DNA of 64,000 bases, taken from assembly GCF_030145815.1 (NCBI RefSeq), contig NZ_JAIXHL010000020.1, positions 30,200 through 94,199 of the forward strand, read 5' to 3'. The notes under the pieces are model-generated. The model was given only the letters and a program-made list of their open reading frames with translations. It was not told where the DNA came from and ran no database searches. Position numbers and translations under genes: made by a program. The stretch is from Sphingomonas sp. GTDB taxonomy: Bacteria; Pseudomonadota; Alphaproteobacteria; Sphingomonadales; Sphingomonadaceae. Positions 7,627 through 14,213 of this stretch are shown here, piece after piece (within the stretch, counting starts at the first letter, position 1; every line of letters begins with the position of its first letter).

Positions 7627-9891
7627 TTAGGCGCGACAAAGGCGATCCATCGCCTTCCCATGACTTGGATCAACGGTTGCAATGATATTCATTAGACACC
7701 GAGCGGCATCTGCGACTTGTTCGAGCGTGTAGGCGGAAAAAGTGATGACATCGCCTATACTTTCTGAATGGGACTCCAAATGAGCAAGCTGCTCCATGGC
7801 CTTTACCTGTGCCGCATCTAGACTTGAATTGTCGACAAGCAGTTTTTCGACTTTTGAGCCCAAACCCATCCCCCCGGGAATCTTGAATGCCAAAAATATG
7901 TCGAGAACTTTCCGAATCGCGTTTGGCATCAAATACGCAAAGCGCTCAAAGCCGTTTGGATCGTCCGCTAGAGCTTTCACTAAGCTATAGAGATAGTGAT
8001 ACTCTGACTCGTACTCTCGAATGAGTTTTGGCATCTTTACTATATTGGAATACCGTTTCCCGTCTGTGTTTAGGCCGGTTTCGATAAAAAGAAATTCTGA
8101 AAGGTCTTCAGTGGCTCGTCGGCCGAGCCACTTTTTCATTTCGCGCATAAAATCTAAGTTATGAGTTAGCACAAATAGCTGGGTGCATTTTTCACATGTC
8201 CTTTTAATCATGCTTACGACATGCGTCATTGCGCGGGTGTCCAGGCTAGATATTGGATCGTCAAGTACGACCACAAGATCGGATACCTTTCTCCCCTCGG
8301 CTGTCAGGGCTGTTATAAAATAACAGAAAGCGACGGCCGTTTTCTCGCCTTCGCTAAGTGGTTTTAGCGATTCGCTTCCATTTCGGCAGATTCGGTACCC
8401 ATCGTCTACCGCTGCCAGCGTTATTTGGTTGTGTCCGAGATAGCTCGCGAGCAATTTATTTAATTCTGCCGCCGCAGGTCCGTGTGCTCTGATCTGTTGC
8501 CGAATCTGGACGATCTCTCGCCGAATGGCATTCAGCGTCTGATTGGACTTTTCAAAGTCATTTCGGGCCGCTTCTTCTAGGCGCAGTGCCGCCCTATACG
8601 CGCTCTGCTCGTCTGCTAGATAGTGATTTTTAAGTTTTATCCGCGCCTGCTCTTGCTCATTGGCGAAATTGTCGATGGCGGTATTGTTATCGTCAATCAC
8701 ACTATGAAGGTTTTCGATTTGCAGATTAATTTTATCGTCTGAGGCGTCTTCCGGAAAAGGTGTCGCCGACATAGCGGCGTCAGGATTAGCACGCTTGTGG
8801 TTCAGCTGTTCTAGCCATTTTGTTGCCACGGCCTTTTTCAAATCCAGAGCGTGTATCGTCGATGCGAGTTGGGTGCTTAGCTTTCCGCGGTGGGCCGGCA
8901 GCGCCTCCGGTAACATGCGTAATTTGTCAGTAAGTGCACTCCATGCTCGGATTTGAGCCTCCACCCGAGAAGTCGTCGAATCGATTTCGCTTGTCAGCTT
9001 TTCAAAGCCGGCCGCGAGAGCATCACGTAGAGCTTCAACTCTTTGCTGCTCTAGATCGTTACCGCAAAATAAGCATTCGGTCTCTTCCCGATGAAGCTGG
9101 AGACCTTGATCTACCCACCCAAGAGCGTCTTTCCTCCGGCGTAGGCTCTCGATCGTCACATCCGACACCTGCATCGCGAGGGCTGCCTTTACGGCAGACA
9201 TAATAACTGAACTTTCTATCGTCTCTTCAAATAATGGTAGCTTGTGTGGAAGTTCGCTACGATTTAGGATTTCCTTCAATCTCTTCCGCTCGTCGTCGGA
9301 GATCTTATCTTCAGGTGTGAATTGGCCGCTCTCATAATCTGCCTTCACATTCGTTGCGTTGTATTTTCGACCCAAGTTTAATTGTTCTGCAATGAGACGC
9401 CCAACGTCCCGACGAATGGTGTCCAAAGCTTTTTCCGCACTGCTCCATTCCGAAGACTTGAGCAGCTGGTCTTGAGTGGCTGTTTCCGCCTTCGACTCGG
9501 CTTCGGTCAGTGACTTTGCCAAGGCCGCCTGATCTTCGCCGATATAGACGATTGGGCGAGCGGCGCCCTCTTTCCACGTGAGAGATCGTTCGACGAAATC
9601 CTCGTTGAATACGGCAAGGTACCGCGTGATCGAACTGGCAGGTGCTGCTCCGGAAGGGGAGGACCCGTCGCTCAGAGAAAATGAAAATTCAACTTCTTCT
9701 GCGAGATTGGGGCTCAAACCGCTTTCACTTATCGACTCCAGTAGACGCGAAAGCGTGGTTTTCCCGCAGCCGTTGAAACCGTAAATCAAATTATAGCGAT
9801 TAAACTTGTGCGGGAATTGCCCGACGGGAATGTCGGAAAATATACCTGCGGCTCGTAAATGCCTAATCCCGTCTATCGTCGGCGTAGCCAT
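7627..9891 (-). CDS. SMC-like AAA ATPase with CxxC hook (AAA_13, RloC/PrrC-like)
   Basis: The 754-residue product has Walker A GFNGCGKTT (38-46), long coiled-coil arms, a CLFC pair at 273-276 in the middle of the arms (zinc-hook-like, as in Rad50 and RloC), an LSEGEKTA signature (512-519), Walker B LVVVLDDP (539-546) and His577. The C-terminal part (about 600-754) has NAIRKVLDIF with R660 and D664, then H704 and H708. This spacing resembles the Arg-Glu-His anticodon-nuclease triad reported for PrrC, with Asp replacing Glu; this is inference. The gene is visibly lower in GC than both neighbours, which suggests transfer. No restriction-modification genes are adjacent. An AGGGGA-type ribosome site precedes the ATG. 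Confidence 0.8.
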   Translation of the reverse strand: MATPTIDGIRHLRAAGIFSDIPVGQFPHKFNRYNLIYGFNGCGKTTLSRLLESISESGLSPNLAEEVEFSFSLSDGSSPSGAAPASSITRYLAVFNEDFVERSLTWKEGAARPIVYIGEDQAALAKSLTEAESKAETATQDQLLKSSEWSSAEKALDTIRRDVGRLIAEQLNLGRKYNATNVKADYESGQFTPEDKISDDERKRLKEILNRSELPHKLPLFEETIESSVIMSAVKAALAMQVSDVTIESLRRRKDALGWVDQGLQLHREETECLFCGNDLEQQRVEALRDALAAGFEKLTSEIDSTTSRVEAQIRAWSALTDKLRMLPEALPAHRGKLSTQLASTIHALDLKKAVATKWLEQLNHKRANPDAAMSATPFPEDASDDKINLQIENLHSVIDDNNTAIDNFANEQEQARIKLKNHYLADEQSAYRAALRLEEAARNDFEKSNQTLNAIRREIVQIRQQIRAHGPAAAELNKLLASYLGHNQITLAAVDDGYRICRNGSESLKPLSEGEKTAVAFCYFITALTAEGRKVSDLVVVLDDPISSLDTRAMTHVVSMIKRTCEKCTQLFVLTHNLDFMREMKKWLGRRATEDLSEFLFIETGLNTDGKRYSNIVKMPKLIREYESEYHYLYSLVKALADDPNGFERFAYLMPNAIRKVLDIFLAFKIPGGMGLGSKVEKLLVDNSSLDAAQVKAMEQLAHLESHSESIGDVITFSAYTLEQVADAARCLMNIIATVDPSHGKAMDRLCRA

Positions 9892-10016
9892 TTTTCCCCT
9901 CAGCGTTCTTTCCCTTAGGATATTTGAGAGTTTTCGATACGCAATGCCTTATTCATGCTGGCGGACGCGCTTCACCGCTGGATTTAGCGTCCGCTAACTC
10001 ATAGCATCCGCGCTCC

Positions 10017-10412
10017 ATGCCTCACCTCTCCACCCAATTCGCCCATCTCGGTCTCCACGCCACCGCCACCGTCGAACCACCCTTCGACGGCATGGCCTGG
10101 TACGCCGGCTACGAACAACGCCACGCCGCCGACGGGATCGAGGGGCGGCTGGTCATGCAATACAGCTTCACCGAAAGCTGGACCTCCTGGGAAGTCCATC
10201 CGCACGGCGCGGAGCTGGTCATCTGCACCGCGGGGGAAATGACGCTGGTGCAGGAGCTGCCCGATGGCACCACCACCCGCGCAACGCTCACCCCCGGCGA
10301 CTATGCGATCAACCCGCCCGGCGTGTGGCACACGGCGGACGTGCCCACCGGCACCACCGCCACCGCCATCTTCATCACCCCCGGCGCCGGCACCGACCAC
10401 CGCCCGCGCTGA
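10017..10412 (+). CDS. cupin-domain protein
   Basis: The 131-residue product is a single small cupin barrel. Metal-ligand-like residues appear in motif 1 (WEVHPHGAELVICTAGEMTL, about residues 59-78) and motif 2 (LTPGDYAINPPGVWHTADV, about 91-109). Proteins of this size act as metal-dependent isomerases or dioxygenases, or as sensory domains; nothing here decides between them. It stands alone on the plus strand after the AAA ATPase gene, and its GC content returns to the chromosomal norm. Confidence 0.75.
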   Translation: MPHLSTQFAHLGLHATATVEPPFDGMAWYAGYEQRHAADGIEGRLVMQYSFTESWTSWEVHPHGAELVICTAGEMTLVQELPDGTTTRATLTPGDYAINPPGVWHTADVPTGTTATAIFITPGAGTDHRPR

Positions 10413-10548
10413 TCGGCCCCGCCGTCCACCCGCGCCACATCGCTTGCCCGCGTGTCCCAACCCGGTTCGCGGCGACCGGAAGCTTCGCTTGCTGGGCGAC
10501 CTGCAATCCTTAAAAGCCTGTGCTGCAAACATAATTTGGGGGGATATC

Positions 10549-11508
10549 ATGGCAATCGCGGCAACCATCCTGAAAGCAGTGGCGAAAGAGGGGCTCAAGG
10601 CCATCGTCACCCGTCAGCTCTTCGACAAATATTTCCCCAAGGATTTTGAAGAGCAGATGCGCGACGCGTTGGCGCGGGTCGATGCCAAGATCGATTCGAT
10701 CGGTCAGGATGCCGCCTTTACCCGCGTGCACCCGGTCCGCCGCGCCTTTTTGCTCAGCGCGACCTATGTACAGGACACATTTTACCACACCATGGAGCAA
10801 CAGGCGAAGGCAAAGGCGCTCGACCCCGCCGTCGCGGCCAAGCTGGCCGACCGGTTGATGAAGGAAATCGAAAAGCTCGACGGCAATATGGTCGATGCAA
10901 AGGAGATTTTCGATCAGCGCGCCGAAAGCTGCGATTTTCCGGTGCGGTTTCTGTTCGAAACGATGCGCGATATGGCCGCGCTGCGCCTCGCGATGATCTC
11001 ATGGGTCCATGGTCTGTACCGGGATCTGCCGGGCGGAGCCAGCAGCGCGGCGGTGCTGGCCGAGAAATATGTCCGCGCCCGCGCCGACGCCGAAAGCTTC
11101 GCGCCCAAGGCCACTGCGCGGCTGATCGCGGCGCGTGAGGCATTCATCAGCTTCGAAAAGAAGATCGACTATAAATCGGGAATGGATGTCGATCAGTTCG
11201 GCAATCGCAAACTCGATCACGTCGTCTGCAAATATCAGGACAAGTTCAGTTCATCCTATCGCAGCGATCCCTTTGCCGGCGACCGCATCGATCATGCGGT
11301 CGATGTCGAATGGCATTGGTATGATTTCGCCTATCGCCAGTCGAAGGAACTGGCACTCGCCAACGCGTATGAAGATGCGCAGCGGTGGGATCGGGAGCAT
11401 CGCGACCATGTCGCCGGGGTTGGGCATCTGAACAAGAAGCATCTCACCGACCCCACCGACGCTTATCTGGCGGAGGTGCGTAAGACGGTGCCGACGCTAG
11501 AGGAGTGA
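10549..11508 (+). CDS. unknown alpha-helical protein
   Basis: The start at 10549 follows a GGGGGGAT ribosome site; the frame runs further upstream, but only through the 3' part of the cupin gene. The 319-residue product lacks a signal peptide and looks almost wholly helical and charged, with a mildly hydrophobic N-terminus (MAIAATILKAVAKEGLKAIV) and a middle helix LAMISWVHGLY. The C-terminal third is rich in Asp, His, Trp and Tyr (DVEWHWYDFAYRQSKEL). I do not recognise it. It sits two genes from the acquired ATPase and is followed by an inverted-repeat element. Confidence 0.6.
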   Translation: MAIAATILKAVAKEGLKAIVTRQLFDKYFPKDFEEQMRDALARVDAKIDSIGQDAAFTRVHPVRRAFLLSATYVQDTFYHTMEQQAKAKALDPAVAAKLADRLMKEIEKLDGNMVDAKEIFDQRAESCDFPVRFLFETMRDMAALRLAMISWVHGLYRDLPGGASSAAVLAEKYVRARADAESFAPKATARLIAAREAFISFEKKIDYKSGMDVDQFGNRKLDHVVCKYQDKFSSSYRSDPFAGDRIDHAVDVEWHWYDFAYRQSKELALANAYEDAQRWDREHRDHVAGVGHLNKKHLTDPTDAYLAEVRKTVPTLEE

Positions 11509-11513
11509 TCCCG

Positions 11514-11664
11514 GGTTCACGCAAAGGCGCGACGGGGTGAAGATCGGCCCAAGCCGCGTCAGCGGCCCACAGCGCTCCGCCGCCGCCATCAATACCATCC
11601 GCTAAAACGGCTGGCGTCGCACCGCGCTGCCTCATCTCTGCGCCTCCGCGCCTCCGCGTGAACC
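11514..11664. repeat. 151-bp inverted-repeat element
   Basis: Imperfect 17-base terminal inverted repeats at 11514-11530 and 11648-11664 match at 15 positions and share GGTTCACGC at the outer ends. The right arm also carries a tandem GCGCCTCC duplication. The element starts six bases after the stop codon of the preceding gene and encodes nothing convincing. The form is that of a short non-autonomous dispersed repeat; it may also act as a transcription end. Confidence 0.65.
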
Positions 11665-11734
11665 AAACCAAGTCCCTTGCACCTCGCGCGCCGCTCCGCT
11701 CTCATCACCATGCCAGGAAGGGAAGGGGCTCCGC

Positions 11735-12001
11735 ATGACCGACCTGCTCGCGCTGCTGATCATCGTCGGCGGCATCGCCTTTCCCTTCATCGCCATGCCG
11801 CTGCTCTGGCGCCGCATGAAGCGGGTGCGCGACGCAACCTATCGTGAGGCCAGGGCAAAGGAGCGCCCCCACACCGCATGGGAGGAAAGCGCCCCGCGTC
11901 GCGACGGCCTCGCGACCACCCGCCGCCACGATCCGAACGAGGAACTCATCGACCTCGGCGACCGCGCCCGCCACAGCCGCTGGCCGCTCAGCAACGAATA
12001 G
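11735..12001 (+). CDS. small single-pass membrane protein
   Basis: The 88-residue product has one N-terminal transmembrane helix (LLALLIIVGGIAFPFIAMPL, about residues 4-23). A strongly basic and polar cytoplasmic tail with many Arg and His residues follows. A GAAGGGG ribosome site precedes the ATG. It is probably in line with the histone-H1-like gene 69 bases downstream. No family is recognised. Confidence 0.55.
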   Translation: MTDLLALLIIVGGIAFPFIAMPLLWRRMKRVRDATYREARAKERPHTAWEESAPRRDGLATTRRHDPNEELIDLGDRARHSRWPLSNE

Positions 12002-12070
12002 AGCGGGGAACTGCCGTGCCCGCTCCCGTGTTCTCTCGCCGTTCCCCAAGCAATTTCAGCGAGATCGAAC

Positions 12071-12511
12071 ATGGCAACCCGCAGCACCACCCCCAAGACC
12101 AAGCCCGCGACGCGCGCGACCGCCAAGCGCACCCCCGCCAAGCGCGCCGCCACGGCCAAGACCACCCAGCGCAAGACCGCCCCCCGCAAGTCCCCGGCCC
12201 GCACCAAGGCAGCTCAGGCCAGCGCAACCACCACCGCGCTCGCCACCCTGCGCCGCAACGTCTTCCCGATTGCCGGAGCACTCGCCGCCGGGGCAGCAAC
12301 CGCCGCCGCCTTGTTCTTCACCCGCCGCAGCAACGTCCTCGCCGAGGGGCATGCCGCGCCGGACCTCGAAACCGGCGCGCATCCCGGCCCGGACGACCGC
12401 GCCGCCCCGCACTTCCGCCCCAACATGGACGCGCCGATGTCCGGAGCGGACCGCGCCGCACTCGCCCCCGCACTCGCCAATGGCGACGCGCGCCCGGACG
12501 TGCGCCACTGA
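12071..12511 (+). CDS. Lys/Ala/Pro-rich histone-H1-like protein with a hydrophobic segment
   Basis: Residues 1-55 are almost entirely Lys, Arg, Ala, Thr and Pro (for example KTKPATRATAKRTPAKRAAT), like the tail of histone H1 and bacterial H1-like nucleoid proteins. A hydrophobic stretch follows (VFPIAGALAAGAATAAALFF, about 65-84), then an acidic/Pro tail. A basic DNA-binding tail joined to a membrane-like segment would suit a protein that tethers nucleic acid to the membrane, but this is inference. Lys and Arg codons in simple repeats can mislead gene finding, so confidence is moderate. Confidence 0.55.
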   Translation: MATRSTTPKTKPATRATAKRTPAKRAATAKTTQRKTAPRKSPARTKAAQASATTTALATLRRNVFPIAGALAAGAATAAALFFTRRSNVLAEGHAAPDLETGAHPGPDDRAAPHFRPNMDAPMSGADRAALAPALANGDARPDVRH

Positions 12512-12604
12512 TCTGACCGCGCGGGCCGGGCACGGGGCTGTCCCACACGCCCCCGCCCGGCATCGCAACATGGCCCCCACGCCACTCGCCCGCCGGACAA
12601 CCCC

Positions 12605-12711
12605 GTCGCGCCAATGTCGCGCGGGCGTCGCGTCGCGGTCGCCAATCGGTCGCGTCGCGGACCGAAACCCGTCGCTTCGGCCCAAAACCCTTCATTTCTG
12701 TCCGCTTCGTC
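12605..12711 (+). repeat. 11-bp-phased GTCGC array with conserved tail, upstream of cold-shock gene
   Basis: The 381-base gap before the cold-shock gene holds GTCGC at 12605, 12616, 12627, 12638, 12649 and 12671, every one on an 11-base register; the unit at 12660 is degenerate (GACCG). Extra GTCGC copies follow directly at 12632 and 12654. A tail, TGTCCGCTTCGTC, lies at 12699-12711. The same design occurs upstream of uvrB. An 11-base period places each copy on the same face of the helix. Confidence 0.75.
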
Positions 12712-12893
12712 CGGCCGCCGCCGACCATTTCGGCCCGCCCCCTTGTAATCCCCGGCCGGCACCCCATCTCTGTCGGGCTACAGTCGCAAATCGACGGTCT
12801 TCGGTGCTTTGCGGCCCCTTCTTCCTTCTTTCCCTGCCTCCGCAGCTCGAGGTCCGCCCGCACGGGGCGCGCCGCTTAAAGAAGGAATATCCA

Positions 12894-13106
12894 ATGAGCA
12901 TCACCGGAACCGTCAAGTTTTTCAATTCGGACAAGGGCTATGGCTTCATCGCCCCCGACAATGGCGGCAGCGACGCGTTCGTCCACATCTCGGCCGTTGA
13001 GCGCGCCGGCATGGCGACGCTGAACCAGGACCAGCGCGTCAGCTACGAGCTGGAGCAGGACAAGCGCGGCAAGATGGCCGCCGTGAACCTGCAGGCCGCT
13101 GACTAA
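12894..13106 (+). CDS. cold-shock-domain protein (CspA family)
   Basis: This 70-residue single cold-shock domain binds single-stranded RNA and DNA and melts RNA structure. The two RNA-binding motifs are visible as KGYGFIAP (RNP1-like, about residues 14-21) and DAFVHISAV (RNP2-like, about 28-36), and the protein begins with the typical GTVKFFN. An AAGAAGGA ribosome site precedes the ATG. The long gene-free leader region upstream contains the phased GTCGC array, so control at DNA or leader-RNA level is plausible. Confidence 0.92.
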   Translation: MSITGTVKFFNSDKGYGFIAPDNGGSDAFVHISAVERAGMATLNQDQRVSYELEQDKRGKMAAVNLQAAD

Positions 13107-13167
13107 CTCGCGATGGGCGGGGCGTAACCACGTCCCGCCCGCCGTTCCCGCAGAAAAGGAGCGCCCG

Positions 13168-13368
13168 ATGGCTGCCCAGACGCTGACCTATCGTGACAAT
13201 GCGGCCAAGTGCCGCGCCGATGCCGATGCCGCGACGCTGGACAATGTCCGCGACCGCAATCTGCGTGCAGAGGCCGCATGGCTCGCCATGGCCGACCGTC
13301 AGGAACGCACCGACACCGCCCGCGCCGAGCGTGAGGCGAACGTAATCCCCAGACAGGAAACTCAGTGA
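13168..13368 (+). CDS. small conserved hypothetical protein
   Basis: The 66-residue product is soluble, helical and rich in Ala, Asp and Arg (ADADAATLDNVRDRNLRAEA). An AAAAGGAG ribosome site lies just before the ATG. It follows the cold-shock gene by 61 bases and its stop overlaps the GTG of the next tiny frame (GTGA), so the three may share a transcript. No function is recognised; homologous short ORFs are expected in other sphingomonads. Confidence 0.55.
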   Translation: MAAQTLTYRDNAAKCRADADAATLDNVRDRNLRAEAAWLAMADRQERTDTARAEREANVIPRQETQ

Positions 13369-13517
13369 AGTCTATTTTCAGTAAACAAGTTCAACACGTT
13401 ACTACCAATCATTCGCGGCCGGCCCGCCCGCCGCTCACCTTCCTCGCCCGGCGCACCGCCGACGATCTCCGCGCCGCCGCAGTGGCCCGCGCCGCCGTCC
13501 TCGAAGTGATCGGCTAG
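13365..13517 (+). CDS. tiny basic protein, translationally coupled
   Basis: A GTG start at 13365 overlaps the preceding stop (GTGA) and opens a 50-codon frame. The product begins MKSIFSKQVQHV and ends LRAAAVARAAVLEVIG. It is basic, soluble and of unknown role. Support comes only from the overlap arrangement and a reasonable amino-acid composition. Its stop overlaps the end of the opposing membrane-protein gene by four bases. Confidence 0.4.
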   Translation: MKSIFSKQVQHVTTNHSRPARPPLTFLARRTADDLRAAAVARAAVLEVIG

Positions 13518-14104
13518 AACAGCTCGGCAATCCCCGCGGTCAGCAGCAACACGCTGACCGCCGCCAGCAACACCGCATTGGTCCGCCGCCCATTGACCCG
13601 CAGCAAGACCAGCAGCAGCACCAGTACGCCAAGCGAGGCCAGCACCTCCACCGCGTCCCCGGCCCCGGAAAATGTCTCCTCCGGCGAAGGCGCCACGAAT
13701 TCCAGCCCGATCGACCCGATCCAGCTCCCGACATTCGCCGCCAGCAGGCCCCCGATCACCATTCGGTTCTGCCGGTCGTACCACAGGTCGAAATCCGGCC
13801 AGTCGGCGGGCTCGTCCGGAAAGATCAGCGACGCGGCGAGATAATAGATCCCGACGATCGCCAGCACGCTGACCAGCGTCAGGTAATTGGCGAGAATCTG
13901 CGACTGCGCCTCCCAGGCCAGCAGCCAGAATGACGTGAGGTCGAGGATGACCGCGATGCCCAACAAGGGCGTCAACCACCCGACCCGCACCGCCTTGCCA
14001 CCGCGCTTGAGCTTCAACGCCCGGGCAAAGCCGCCCAGCACCTCGGCAATCGCCAACCCCAGCAGCAGGCCATAGACCGCGAACACCAGCTCGAACGACG
14101 TCAT
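13514..14104 (-). CDS. multi-pass membrane protein (paralogue of 26932-27495)
   Basis: The 196-residue product has about five or six transmembrane helices, beginning with LVFAVYGLLLGLAIAEVLGG. A conserved block VGWLTPLLGIAVILDLTSFW follows. The gene at 26932-27495 has the same N-terminal pattern (FALFGLLLGLSIVEVLGG and GWLTPLLGIFVLLDLLSFW), so the two are paralogues of one uncharacterised family. No catalytic motif is evident. It is a single-gene unit, convergent with the small genes to its left. Confidence 0.7.
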   Translation of the reverse strand: MTSFELVFAVYGLLLGLAIAEVLGGFARALKLKRGGKAVRVGWLTPLLGIAVILDLTSFWLLAWEAQSQILANYLTLVSVLAIVGIYYLAASLIFPDEPADWPDFDLWYDRQNRMVIGGLLAANVGSWIGSIGLEFVAPSPEETFSGAGDAVEVLASLGVLVLLLVLLRVNGRRTNAVLLAAVSVLLLTAGIAELF

Positions 14105-14149
14105 CGCCAGCTCCCCAAATTCACGGGCGCGAGCTTAACCCACTAAATC

Positions 14150-14188
14150 CAAAAGAAAACCGCCGCCCCGGTTGCCCGGGACGGCGGT
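14150..14188 (-). terminator. intrinsic terminator of the TonB receptor gene
   Basis: On the minus strand a 13-base stem (14176-14188 with 14159-14171, one mismatch, loop TTGC) is followed by TTTTCTTTT, a good uridine tract. It lies 26 bases past the stop codon of the receptor gene. Confidence 0.8.
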
Positions 14189-14213
14189 GTTTCGTTTCAG
14201 CTCAGTGCGGCGA

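Noticed and set aside
7627..9891. Full restriction-modification or multi-gene defence island
   Set aside because: Only one gene in the low-GC segment is convincing; neighbours are uvrA and a cupin gene with normal composition, and no methylase, nuclease or integrase is adjacent.
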